A stretch of 9,612 nucleotides of DNA from Candidatus Cloacimonadota bacterium (GCA_030596265.1 JAUVKM010000057.1:1-9612), one strand, 5' to 3'. Positions 1 to 6,911 are shown, counted from the stretch's first letter. Made by a program: numbers and translations. The notes: a model not told the origin generated them from the sequence alone.

Positions 1-564
1 TTTTGTTTTAAGTTCGCCTGCTGCTTTTATATAAGGAACATAAGTAAGGAAGATAAAGAGACAATTTTCTAAACCAACATCCATTCGGAACTGCCTGAGT
101 GCTTCCAAGAAGGGAAGACTTTCGATATCTCCGACTGTTCCGCCAATTTCAGAAATAACAATATCATTATCTTGTTCAATGGATAGGATCACCTTCTTTA
201 TTTGGTCTGTTATGTGAGGAATTACCTGAACGGTTTTTCCTAAATAGTCACCACGTCTTTCTTTCTTGAGAACAGTCTCATAGATCTGCCCAGATGTTGA
301 ATTGGAGTTTTTATTAAGAGGATTACCAATGAATCTTTCATAATGACCTAGATCAAGATCGGTTTCTGCACCATCATCAGTAACAAAAACTTCTCCATGT
401 TGGAATGGACTCATTGTTCCGGGATCTACATTTAAATAAGGATCAAATTTTTGCATAACTACTTTGTATCCCATCTTCTTTAAAAGAAGCCCTATTGAAG
501 AAGCCGCGATCCCTTTCCCCAGTGAAGATAAAACTCCACCAATTACAAAAATGTGTTTAGCCAA
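1..564 (-). CDS. pyrG: CTP synthase, N-terminal part (cut by left window edge)
   Basis: CTP synthase makes CTP from UTP, ATP and glutamine in the cytoplasm. Only the first 188 codons are here; the family is about 530-550 residues, so most of the protein, including the whole glutaminase domain, lies beyond position 1. What is seen is the amidoligase domain: the P-loop-like SSLGKG (residues 13-18), [16 protein letters not shown] (38-53), [23 protein letters not shown] (56-78) and [20 protein letters not shown] (139-158). K17, D71 and E139 match the residues that bind nucleotide and Mg in known enzymes. The start is a TTG at 564-562 giving (M)AKHIFVIGG; an AAGGAGG Shine-Dalgarno (577-571) lies 6 nt upstream. 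It follows the M29-like gene by 30 bp on the same strand, so it is probably the last visible gene of the murI operon. Identification is nearly certain. Confidence 0.97.
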   Translation of the reverse strand, partial: MAKHIFVIGGVLSSLGKGIAASSIGLLLKKMGYKVVMQKFDPYLNVDPGTMSPFQHGEVFVTDDGAETDLDLGHYERFIGNPLNKNSNSTSGQIYETVLKKERRGDYLGKTVQVIPHITDQIKKVILSIEQDNDIVISEIGGTVGDIESLPFLEALRQFRMDVGLENCLFIFLTYVPYIKAAGELKTK

Positions 565-570
565 AATAAT

Positions 571-577
571 CCTCCTT
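571..577 (-). promoter_or_regulatory. Strong ribosome binding site fixing a TTG start of pyrG
   Basis: Read on the minus strand this is AAGGAGG, then ATTATT, then TTG. No ATG lies at a sensible place near the conserved AKHIFVIGG start, so this site decides the TTG initiation codon. Confidence 0.8.
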
Positions 578-594
578 TTTAATTAGATGCATAT

Positions 595-1638
595 TTATCT
601 ATTTTCTTTATCTATTTTACTATTTATATTTGAAAGAAAGATCGGTTTAGAATTCTTATCAAAAAATTTCATCGAAATATTACCTTCAATACAACGATCA
701 TAAGAGAAATAATTTGTATACTCTTTGATATCTTGATTGAACCCAAGTGTGAGAAAACACTCCTTATCACTATTTATAAGTTCATTTTGCAAATGAAAGT
801 TTCCCTTTTTATCTTCTTTAAATGCGACATAGCGGATTGCACCATTCTCAAATTTAATTTTTATGTTATTATAATTTCGGTCTTTATAATAGATCTTTTC
901 AGCAAAGTAGATACCATTCATACTTTCACGTACTATTGGAAATTCAATGATGCCGGTTGGTAAAACTATTATTTGATGTTCAGTAATATCACCGGAAAAG
1001 AGAATTGGTTTATCTCTATTCATTTTAATAGCTAATGTTTCATCATTAGTTGTTATTCTATAATTAGAAAATGAGAAGTATCGCTCACGGTATTCTTCAC
1101 CGTTAATTTTTAACAAATTATAATTGCAGTTCACGCCCTGAATGTATGTATCAATAAGTTTTTCATAATCTGTACCAATATACTCGGCTAGCTGCTGAGT
1201 GGGAAAATTAAGAAAAATTATTTTCTTCTTCTGTTGAAAAAGGTGTTGCATAATGGAGTTTGTTGAATCTTTAAATTGTTTTATTTGCTTGTCAGAAGTT
1301 TCATGAAAATCGCTGGAATAACTTTCCCAACTGATCTCAATGAATTTATCAATCGCATTTATCCAACTTTTGTAATAATTTGGAGGAACCGAGAAAACTT
1401 CTTCCGGCATTTCTGCAAAAAAACGTTTCTTAAGTTTTTCTGTAGACATCTCGAGAACAGGAAAAGCTTTTCGTTTTCTTATGGCTACAGCTAATTCTTC
1501 TATTAAAGGTAATTCGATAAGTGGATCGTTGGAATTGTTGCCATTATGAATTTCACCGGAAATTGAGATGACATCATTACTTTGTATCTTTAAGAGATTA
1601 TTTACTATATTGAAGGCAAGTTCAGAAAATTTTTCCAT
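595..1638 (-). CDS. M29 (aminopeptidase T/AmpS)-like protein, probably non-catalytic
   Basis: A 347-residue protein with no signal peptide, so probably cytoplasmic. The fold assignment rests on pattern. The N-terminal half has the M29 layout: a helix, LLKIQSNDVISISGE (15-29), ELAVAIRKRKAFPVLEMS (48-65), a PEEVFSVPP stretch (78-86), then NFPTQQLAEYIG (144-155). The second half has the usual P-x-G...S-x-N-G block at 227-242. M29 enzymes are dimeric metallo-aminopeptidases with ligands E, E, H, H, D. Here the P-x-G-E glutamate aligns with I230, the E of the ELG motif with a T before LGF, the following H with S in GNISMKF, and the C-terminal HWD motif is absent. The protein is also shorter than the usual 370-410 residues. 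So it may be a pseudo-enzyme, or the family call may be too narrow. The ATG lacks a close Shine-Dalgarno and overlaps the stop of the mini-ORF upstream (TAATG). Confidence 0.6.
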   Translation of the reverse strand: MEKFSELAFNIVNNLLKIQSNDVISISGEIHNGNNSNDPLIELPLIEELAVAIRKRKAFPVLEMSTEKLKKRFFAEMPEEVFSVPPNYYKSWINAIDKFIEISWESYSSDFHETSDKQIKQFKDSTNSIMQHLFQQKKKIIFLNFPTQQLAEYIGTDYEKLIDTYIQGVNCNYNLLKINGEEYRERYFSFSNYRITTNDETLAIKMNRDKPILFSGDITEHQIIVLPTGIIEFPIVRESMNGIYFAEKIYYKDRNYNNIKIKFENGAIRYVAFKEDKKGNFHLQNELINSDKECFLTLGFNQDIKEYTNYFSYDRCIEGNISMKFFDKNSKPIFLSNINSKIDKENR

Positions 1639-1764
1639 TAGTTTAAAAACCAGCCTTCACCTAATTTTACTTTGATTAATTTATTTATCTTCATATTTTT
1701 TCCCATCAGTTGATGAACCAACCTTCACCTAATTTTACTTTTATCAATTTATCTATCTCCAGAT
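1629..1764 (-). repeat. 68-bp tandem duplication across the murI / M29-like junction
   Basis: Two adjacent copies, about 1629-1696 and 1697-1764, have an offset of exactly 68 bp. In the well-aligned part, 1630-1690 against 1698-1758, I count 52 of 61 identical bases, and 37 of 41 in the core 1650-1690 against 1718-1758. Each copy spans the MurI tail codons, the stop, and an ATGG(G)AAAAA start like that of the M29-like gene. 68 is not a multiple of three. Confidence 0.9.
1638..1706 (-). CDS. 22-codon relay ORF: duplicated MurI C-terminal tail
   Basis: This ORF encodes MGKNMKINKLIKVKLGEGWF plus L-N and a TAA stop. Its ATG shares one base with the murI TGA stop (TGATG) and its TAA shares one base with the M29-like ATG (TAATG), so the three frames form a continuous chain. 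The residues from LIKVKLGEGWF onward copy the MurI tail. Within those 11 codons plus the next ones the copies differ at GGC/GGT, ATC/ATA, TTA/TTG and TTT/TTC, all synonymous, with I/L the only amino-acid change before the stop. It arose from a 68-bp tandem duplication. It may be translated to couple murI to the gene downstream, which has no good ribosome site of its own. No expression evidence; it could equally be a passive relic. Confidence 0.4.
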   Translation of the reverse strand: MGKNMKINKLIKVKLGEGWFLN

Positions 1765-2512
1765 CAAGTATTTTAGAAGCAATACGATTAAATTTCTCTT
1801 CATTGTCACTCACATAAAAACGATCTTTACCAATTACCTTAGATTCTCTATTGGGCAAGATTTCATCAAGTCTGTCTGTAACTGCTTGAGCACTATCTAC
1901 AAGGCTGATTTTATCCCCGACAAATTTTTGAATTGAAGATTTGAGAATTGGATAGTGAGTGCAACCTAGAACTAGAGTATCAATATCATTTTGCAAAAGA
2001 GAAGTAAGATATTCTCTAATTGTTAGCTGGGTCACTTCATGATCTTCCCAGCCTTCTTCAACAAGTGAAACAAAAAGAGGACAAGGTTTACTAAAAACAC
2101 TACAACTTTCATCAAGTTTAAAAATCGCCGATGAATATGCCTGACTGCGAATCGTTCCTTCTGTTCCAATTACGCCAATGTGTTTATTAGTGGAAGTATT
2201 AATTGCTGAGAGAGCACCTGGCTCGATAACACCAAGTACCGGAACCGGGAGCAAATTTTGTAATTGCGTTAATGCTGTTGCAGAAGAAGTGTTACAAGCC
2301 ACCACAATGATCTTTGCTCCTTGCTGAATCAGGAATCGAGCATTTTGAATTGAATACTCTATAACAGTGTTGCGGGATTTTGGCCCGTAAGGAACTCTGG
2401 CAGTATCACCGAAATAGATGATATCTTCGTATGGAAATCGTTTACGGATTTCTTTAAATACAGTCAATCCACCAACACCTGAATCAAAAATTCCGATAGG
2501 TCTTTTATCCAA
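1706..2512 (-). CDS. murI: Glutamate racemase
   Basis: MurI interconverts L- and D-glutamate without a cofactor and supplies D-glutamate for peptidoglycan. The sequence shows RPIGIFDSGVGGLTV near the start with the catalytic-site D10-S11, the GDTARVPYGPKS block, the first catalytic cysteine in ACNTSSATA (C73) and the second in LGCTHYPIL (C184, H186), in normal order. From the TTG at 2512-2510 the protein is 268 residues, typical for the family. I prefer this TTG because GAGGGGG (2527-2521) lies 8 nt upstream and family members begin just before the RPIGIFDSG motif. The longer reading from ATG at 2551 (281 residues) has no Shine-Dalgarno and adds a 13-residue tail unlike MurI. The C-terminal LGEGWFIN is duplicated downstream. 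It is first gene of a probable operon with the relay ORF, the M29-like gene and pyrG. It lies divergent from the patatin gene. Confidence 0.96.
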   Translation of the reverse strand: MDKRPIGIFDSGVGGLTVFKEIRKRFPYEDIIYFGDTARVPYGPKSRNTVIEYSIQNARFLIQQGAKIIVVACNTSSATALTQLQNLLPVPVLGVIEPGALSAINTSTNKHIGVIGTEGTIRSQAYSSAIFKLDESCSVFSKPCPLFVSLVEEGWEDHEVTQLTIREYLTSLLQNDIDTLVLGCTHYPILKSSIQKFVGDKISLVDSAQAVTDRLDEILPNRESKVIGKDRFYVSDNEEKFNRIASKILDLEIDKLIKVKLGEGWFIN

Positions 2513-2520
2513 AATATCGT

Positions 2521-2527
2521 CCCCCTC
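2521..2527 (-). promoter_or_regulatory. Ribosome binding site deciding the murI TTG start
   Basis: Minus-strand GAGGGGG followed by 8 nt and TTG GAT AAA AGA. The in-frame ATG 39 nt upstream of that TTG has only an AT-rich leader without purine-rich sequence. Confidence 0.65.
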
Positions 2528-2545
2528 AAAAAATTTACTAACTTC

Positions 2546-2596
2546 CAACATTAAGAATAGAAATATGTTGTCAAGCTGGCATTAAATAATTATTTT
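2546..2596. promoter_or_regulatory. Possible divergent promoters sharing one -35 site
   Basis: The 7-mer TTGTCAA at 2568-2574 reads TTGACAA on the minus strand. For murI it gives TTGACA (2574-2569) with TAATGT (2553-2548) 15 nt on, which would start a transcript upstream of the TTG codon. For the patatin gene it gives TTGTCA (2568-2573) with TATTTT (2591-2596) 17 nt on. Both -10 matches are weak, and promoter rules in FCB bacteria differ from the E. coli consensus, so this is tentative. Confidence 0.3.
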
Positions 2597-2635
2597 AGAA
2601 TATGAATTAATAAAAATAAACAGGTTGGAAAGAAC

Positions 2636-3589
2636 ATGAAGAAAATTGGATTAACGCTCGGCGGTGGTGGGGCTAGAGGAATCTGTCATATTGAGTTTAT
2701 AAAGGTTTTAGATGAAATGAATCTAAAACCTTCTATGATATCAGGGACAAGCATTGGCGCTATTATTGGTGCCTTTTACGCTTCGGGATTATCGGGAGAG
2801 GAAATCAATGACATTTTAGACACAATTGATATTAGCAGCAAGAAAACAGAAAAGGAAATTACTTCGAGAGAAAAAGAGGGAAATAAATTAGAGAAGTTTG
2901 TTGATGATACAATAACCGATTTAAAAGGATATTATAAAAAATTTGAAAATATCCATAAAATGATCGATATCTCATTTTTTAAGAATACAAGCTTTATATA
3001 TGGAAAGGGAATAGAAAAATTCTTTGAAGAAAATCTACCGGTAAAAACTTTTGAAGAGTTGAAAATACCTTTGAAAATTGTTGCAACAGATTATTGGGAG
3101 CAGAAGCAAATCGTTTTTGATTCAGGTGATCTTATTCCGGCAATTCGAGCCAGTATGTCTATTCCCGCTGTATTTGAACCGGTAATTATGGGTGACATGG
3201 TTTTAATTGATGGTGGAATAACTAATAACCTACCTTATGATATTATCCAAGATGAATGTGATATTACAATTGCAATAGATGTTTCAGGAAATGTGAGCAT
3301 TCCCAAAAAAGTAAAAGCACCGAATTTGTTTGATAATATTATGAATAGCTTTGAAATATTGCAAGATTCTATTATTAAGTATCAAATGAAGATAAAAACT
3401 CCTGATATATATATTAAACCACAATTAGAAGATGTTGGGATTTTAGATTTTCATAAAGCAAATGATGTTTTAGAAAGTGTGAAGGATGATGTGAGAATAC
3501 TTAAAGAAGAGCTGCATTCTCATTTATCTAAAAAGACAGGCTTGAGAGATATTAGAGATAATATTAAAGATAAAATAAGAAACAGGTAG
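2636..3589 (+). CDS. Patatin-like phospholipase (RssA type)
   Basis: A 317-residue serine hydrolase of the patatin family, which cleaves acyl chains from lipids using a Ser-Asp dyad. Seen in order: the oxyanion-hole glycines GGGGARG (9-15), the nucleophile elbow GTSIG (37-41, S39), a conserved ATD (150-152), the RASMSIPAVFEPV helix/strand (171-183), and DGG with catalytic D192 followed by NNLP. All key residues are present, so it should be active. A Lys/Glu-rich insertion at about 67-115 would form a cap, and the C-terminal 85 residues are predicted helical and charged. There is no signal peptide or membrane segment, suggesting a cytoplasmic or peripheral membrane site. The true substrate cannot be read from sequence. 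Only a weak GGAAAG lies just before the ATG. It is divergent from murI and 158 bp upstream of the secreted-protein gene. Confidence 0.92.
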   Translation: MKKIGLTLGGGGARGICHIEFIKVLDEMNLKPSMISGTSIGAIIGAFYASGLSGEEINDILDTIDISSKKTEKEITSREKEGNKLEKFVDDTITDLKGYYKKFENIHKMIDISFFKNTSFIYGKGIEKFFEENLPVKTFEELKIPLKIVATDYWEQKQIVFDSGDLIPAIRASMSIPAVFEPVIMGDMVLIDGGITNNLPYDIIQDECDITIAIDVSGNVSIPKKVKAPNLFDNIMNSFEILQDSIIKYQMKIKTPDIYIKPQLEDVGILDFHKANDVLESVKDDVRILKEELHSHLSKKTGLRDIRDNIKDKIRNR

Positions 3590-3606
3590 CCATGATATGA
3601 TTACAA

Positions 3607-3634
3607 TTGATAAAAGGTTAATATGTTGTACAAT
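3607..3634 (+). promoter_or_regulatory. Probable promoter of the secreted-protein gene
   Basis: TTGATA (3607-3612) and TACAAT (3629-3634) are separated by 16 nt, each one mismatch from the sigma-70 consensus. The -10 lies inside the first arm of the inverted repeat at 3624-3662. A second TACAAT at 3690-3695 lacks a clear -35. This is a consensus match only; the sigma factor of this organism may prefer other boxes. Confidence 0.45.
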
Positions 3635-3662
3635 AACCACCAGAAAAAGTTATTGTACAACA
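3624..3662. repeat. 14-bp perfect inverted repeat with TTGTACAA palindromes, likely operator
   Basis: TGTTGTACAATAAC (3624-3637) pairs perfectly with GTTATTGTACAACA (3649-3662) around an 11-nt spacer. Each arm contains the self-palindrome TTGTACAA (3627-3634 and 3653-3660), and a near copy, ATGTACAA, lies at 3687-3694. The arms overlap the putative -10. There is no T-tract after the second arm, so an intrinsic terminator for the patatin gene is unlikely. A dimeric repressor site or a 5' transcript hairpin fits better. Confidence 0.55.
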
Positions 3663-3747
3663 ATTTACTGTAACTATAGTTTGGTTATGTACAATAAAAT
3701 ATTTAGCACAGCGTGTATATGTTAGTGGCTATTTAACGGAGGGAAAA

Positions 3748-6645
3748 ATGAAACTAAGGTTAATATTATTATTAATAGTGATCATTGTCTCACTTTCAGC
3801 CCAATTTTCTGACTTTGTAAAAATAAATGAAGATATGGGATCAGTGCAATATCGCGGAGATGAAGCATGTAAAATAGTTGGAGATGAAATCTACCTGACT
3901 TTTGTGTATCCAAATGACTTATATTTTACTTATTCAAATGATTGCATTAATTTTTCTAACCAAATAATAGCTGAAGATATTTATGTAGAACAGTTTTCAA
4001 AACCAACATTAGAAATTATGCCTGATGGTAAGATTATTATTTTCTTTATAAAAGAAATTGATGACATTTGTACGTTAATGAAAGCAGCTTCGATAGATAA
4101 TGGATCAAGTTTTGAAATTGAGAATATTGAAACTAATGTAACAAGTTTTGCAACCTGTCTGGATGGTAATGAATTGTATCTTACTTACAAAAAAGAAGAT
4201 ATTGTAAATCTAAGTTATTATCAACATTTCACTCAATATGAAGAAACTGAAAATTCTTCTGAACAACCGGATGTAACAGTTTTCAGGGGATGGGACGTAT
4301 TAGAAGGTCCAGTACATTCCAATGATGACATTTGGATTCAAAATGCCTTAGGAGGATGGCCAACTTTCCATGGGTTTGTTACTACATCTAAGAGAATCAG
4401 AATATGGCCTTCTGGAGAATTAGCAATATACAATGCACCGATTGAACAGATTTTTATAGGTGGAATTGCTGAACAACTACAAGCTATAAATTTACCTGCT
4501 ACTGCTGATACATTAAGTTCAAATGCAACTCTTATTGGAGCGGAGCAAGATATTGTTTATGTAAAAATGGATGGTAGTTCCATGCAAACAATGTACGGAG
4601 AAATTATAGAAACTGGTGTACAGCTAATAGATGTTTACAGTTGGTATCCTCATGACTCATATCATGCAAATATGATTGTAAATAATGGTTCTAACTGGTT
4701 TGAAGAAAGTGATTTTATCTGGACAAACCATTTTATGATCTGTGATACAATTTGGACGATTGGACCAACATTACCAATTACTCCAGATGGATCTTCATAT
4801 TTTGTACCGGATGCAGAACTCTGGATCGAAGGAGAGGTACAAGGAAAAGTAACTTGGGGTTGTGCCAATAATGTATTTCTTGTAGGAGATATTTCTTATT
4901 CTAATACTATTTTGGGAGAAGCACCAGATGATCCGGATTATCCTAATACTACAGATTATTTTGGTCTGGTTTCTGAAGAAAAAATATTGATCCGCTACAA
5001 ACATCGTGATCCATTTCAACAAAATGTTTTAAGAGATGACAATTGTGATGATATATACTTATATGGAGCTTATGCCGCTCTTGGTAAAGGGGATTCATTG
5101 ACCTACGGTAACATGTCCTGTCATTATGATGGAATATTTACCTATGAATATCAGCATCCACATGGTTCAACTCCAAACTTTGAAGCTCTTAGTCCATACA
5201 ACACATCAATGGATACGCTTTATACTTATGTAGATCTACAGAAATATATTTTTCCACCAAATAATATGTTACCTCCTGGAATTGAAGGTTTCAATCTTCA
5301 TGGTGCAAATCCACAGAATAATGGAACTTGTGGATTTCCTTATGAAAGTGAAGAATATTTAAATTCATATCCGAATAGCAATCCAGATGAATATATATAT
5401 CCTTATGGTTCTGACTATCCCTGGTATAATCCAGTATGGCCAGAGTCTTCTGACGATATTGTTTTTGAAAGAGGGATAGTAAACCTTTGGGGTTCAATAA
5501 TACAAAGAAGGCGTGGATTTATCCATAGAAGTGGAAGTGATGATTACAATCATCCACCTGGGAATAATGAATGGGATCTAGATGATTTTCATTATGGAGG
5601 TGAACATCCTCCTACGGGTTATTATAAGAACTATCACTACGATTCTCGTTTGTTGGATGAGCCACTAACCCATTTTCCTACAGGAGAAGGCAGCGATTCA
5701 AATTCAACTGTGATAATTGCCAGATCTGTTGATTATGGAAATAATTTTGAGGTAATAACTTATAAAACCGTTGAGGATTATGCTAAAGTTATTAGTATTG
5801 TTGCAGATGGAGATTTGATTGGAGCAGTAACATGTTATTTCTATCCGAATAATCTTTATTTCTCAACTGATCACGGATTAGTTTTTACAGATCAAGAGAT
5901 TTCTTCATTAGATGGGCTTTTTAGAAATATGATAATTAATAATGAAATGATATATTTTTATGTCAGCAGTAATTATTTATATGAATTTAATCCTAATACG
6001 TTTCAGTTTTCATTATATCACTCATTTACTCCATCCGAATATATAAGTTGTTTTGCAATTTCAAATAACCAGCAGAAAGTTTATTCTAATTTACAACTAA
6101 ATGATGATATTAATATCAATTTTTTATATACGGAAGATTCTGGTTCGAATTTTAGTCTAACATATAATTGGCAACCTTCTTTATATTGGTATTGGAATTA
6201 TCATCCTCATCATTCAAAAATATGGATAAATTTTAACCAGCAGAATTATGCATTTCAAAGTTTATTTTGTGCAAATATTTATTCTCCTGTTGTTGGTGAT
6301 CTTTACATGGTGAGAGGTTCATTACCAAATCTAACTGGAGTTGAGGAAAACCTAATTCTTCAGAACAAAAAAATAACACTTACAAACTACCCCAATCCGT
6401 TCAATCCAACAACGACAATATCATTTTCATTACCTGAAACATCAGATATTGAACTTGTAGTATATAATATAAAAGGGCAGAAAATAAAAACAGTTGTAAA
6501 TTCTCAATACGTCCAAGGTGATCATAGTGTTATCTGGAACGGTAATGATGAATCTGAGAAAGCAATAAGTTCGGGAGTATATATATATAAATTGAAAGTA
6601 AATAGTAAGACTAAAGTCGTGAAGAAATGTTTGCTATTGAAATGA
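3748..6645 (+). CDS. Large secreted protein: Asp-box propeller-like halves around a DUF4900/PilX-like domain, with C-terminal sorting domain
   Basis: A 965-residue exported protein of unknown function. Residues 1-18 form a signal peptide (K-L-R then a Leu/Ile run, cleavage near SLSA/Q). Residues about 30-150 look like sialidase/Asp-box blades, with SNDCINF (63-69, degenerate) and SIDNGSSF (115-122). Residues about 175-645 resemble pilus-associated DUF4900/PilX-type proteins: GPVHSNDDIWI (187-197), a TFHGFVTTS stretch, AELWIEGEVQGKVTWG, VFLVGDISY, VNLWGSIIQRRRGFI and, at the end, GYYKNYHYDSRL then HFP. Asp boxes then resume: SVDYGNNF (660-667), STDHGLVF (706-713) and TEDSGSNF (795-802). Residues 876-965 are a sorting or FlgD-Ig-like domain with NYPNPFNP (880-887) and SSGVYIYKL, expected to direct surface display through a type 9-like system. 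GGAGGG 4 nt before the ATG supports the start. No catalytic residues recognised; adhesion or surface structure is a guess. Confidence 0.85.
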   Translation: MKLRLILLLIVIIVSLSAQFSDFVKINEDMGSVQYRGDEACKIVGDEIYLTFVYPNDLYFTYSNDCINFSNQIIAEDIYVEQFSKPTLEIMPDGKIIIFFIKEIDDICTLMKAASIDNGSSFEIENIETNVTSFATCLDGNELYLTYKKEDIVNLSYYQHFTQYEETENSSEQPDVTVFRGWDVLEGPVHSNDDIWIQNALGGWPTFHGFVTTSKRIRIWPSGELAIYNAPIEQIFIGGIAEQLQAINLPATADTLSSNATLIGAEQDIVYVKMDGSSMQTMYGEIIETGVQLIDVYSWYPHDSYHANMIVNNGSNWFEESDFIWTNHFMICDTIWTIGPTLPITPDGSSYFVPDAELWIEGEVQGKVTWGCANNVFLVGDISYSNTILGEAPDDPDYPNTTDYFGLVSEEKILIRYKHRDPFQQNVLRDDNCDDIYLYGAYAALGKGDSLTYGNMSCHYDGIFTYEYQHPHGSTPNFEALSPYNTSMDTLYTYVDLQKYIFPPNNMLPPGIEGFNLHGANPQNNGTCGFPYESEEYLNSYPNSNPDEYIYPYGSDYPWYNPVWPESSDDIVFERGIVNLWGSIIQRRRGFIHRSGSDDYNHPPGNNEWDLDDFHYGGEHPPTGYYKNYHYDSRLLDEPLTHFPTGEGSDSNSTVIIARSVDYGNNFEVITYKTVEDYAKVISIVADGDLIGAVTCYFYPNNLYFSTDHGLVFTDQEISSLDGLFRNMIINNEMIYFYVSSNYLYEFNPNTFQFSLYHSFTPSEYISCFAISNNQQKVYSNLQLNDDININFLYTEDSGSNFSLTYNWQPSLYWYWNYHPHHSKIWINFNQQNYAFQSLFCANIYSPVVGDLYMVRGSLPNLTGVEENLILQNKKITLTNYPNPFNPTTTISFSLPETSDIELVVYNIKGQKIKTVVNSQYVQGDHSVIWNGNDESEKAISSGVYIYKLKVNSKTKVVKKCLLLK

Positions 6646-6654
6646 GATGGAAGC

Positions 6655-6704
6655 CACTAACAAGCGTGTCAGTTAGACTTCACATCACACGCAGGACGTT
6701 ATAT
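6655..6704 (+). other. attC-like dyad after the secreted-protein gene (speculative)
   Basis: The order is CACTAAC (6655-6661), AA, GCGTGT (6664-6669), a 17-nt centre, ACACGC (6687-6692), AGGAC, GTTATAT (6698-6704). TAAC/GTTA and GCGTGT/ACACGC are nested inverted pairs, the general layout of an integron attC site. The outer boxes fit RYYYAAC and GTTRRRY only partly, the spacers are unequal (2 and 5 nt), and no integrase is in view. It may simply be a chance dyad. Confidence 0.2.
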
Positions 6705-6723
6705 AAGAAGTAATTTTGAAATA

Positions 6724-6775
6724 ACCCATGACTATTTACTCAAACTACTGCAGGATTAATCGTGGGTATTTTTTT
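6724..6775 (+). terminator. Probable intrinsic terminator of the secreted-protein gene
   Basis: ACCCATG (6724-6730) pairs with CGTGGGT (6761-6767), 7 pairs with one G-T, followed by a T-rich run at 6769-6775. The 30-nt loop is longer than usual, which lowers confidence. It lies 79 bp after the stop codon. Confidence 0.5.
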
Positions 6776-6831
6776 ATGATTATTGTGTTGTTACAGATCA
6801 TTAATTTGTCATAAATGGACTTATTGGCAAA

Positions 6832-6911
6832 CCCCCTTTAATTCCCCCTTTTAGAAAAGATAGAAGAGAAGTGATCGTTTTTCTATGAAAAGCCGACACA
6901 TAAAAGGGGGA
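6832..6911. repeat. C5/G5 inverted repeat with nested hairpin, possible dispersed repeat
   Basis: TCCCCCTTTTA (6843-6853) and TAAAAGGGGGA (6901-6911) are perfect 11-bp inverted arms. A second CCCCCTTTA (6832-6840) lies 12 bp before the left arm. Inside, TAGAAAA...GAT (6852-6861) can pair with ATC...TTTTCTA (6874-6885). CCCCCTTTAATTCCCCC-type blocks are familiar as multi-copy repeats in several bacterial genomes, but copy number here is unknown. It ends 108 bp from the uup stop codon and has no T-tract on the minus strand. Confidence 0.6.

Noticed and set aside
733..1494. Plus-strand ORFs within 733-963 and 1276-1494
   Set aside because: They lie antisense inside the M29-like gene, have no ribosome site and read as low-complexity Phe/Ile-rich shadow translations.
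1638..1706. Frameshifted remnant extending murI
   Set aside because: The copy ends with its own stop after the same tail residues and murI already has a complete tail and stop; a tandem duplication explains it better than a frameshift.
3624..3662. Inverted repeat as intrinsic terminator of the patatin gene
   Set aside because: The stem is AT-rich and the second arm is followed by ATTTACTG, not a T-run; the -10 box inside it favours an operator.
4662..5497. Minus-strand ORFs antisense to the secreted-protein gene (4662-4868, 4795-5022, 5291-5497)
   Set aside because: They are short, lack start signals and resemble no protein family; the plus-strand frame has clear domains.
3721..6661. GTTAGTGGCT (3721-3730) and AGCCACTAAC (6652-6661) as terminal inverted repeats of an insertion
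   Set aside because: The same 10-mer AGCCACTAAC also occurs inside the coding sequence at 5660-5669 with unrelated flanks, so the match alone is weak; no transposase or target duplication is seen.
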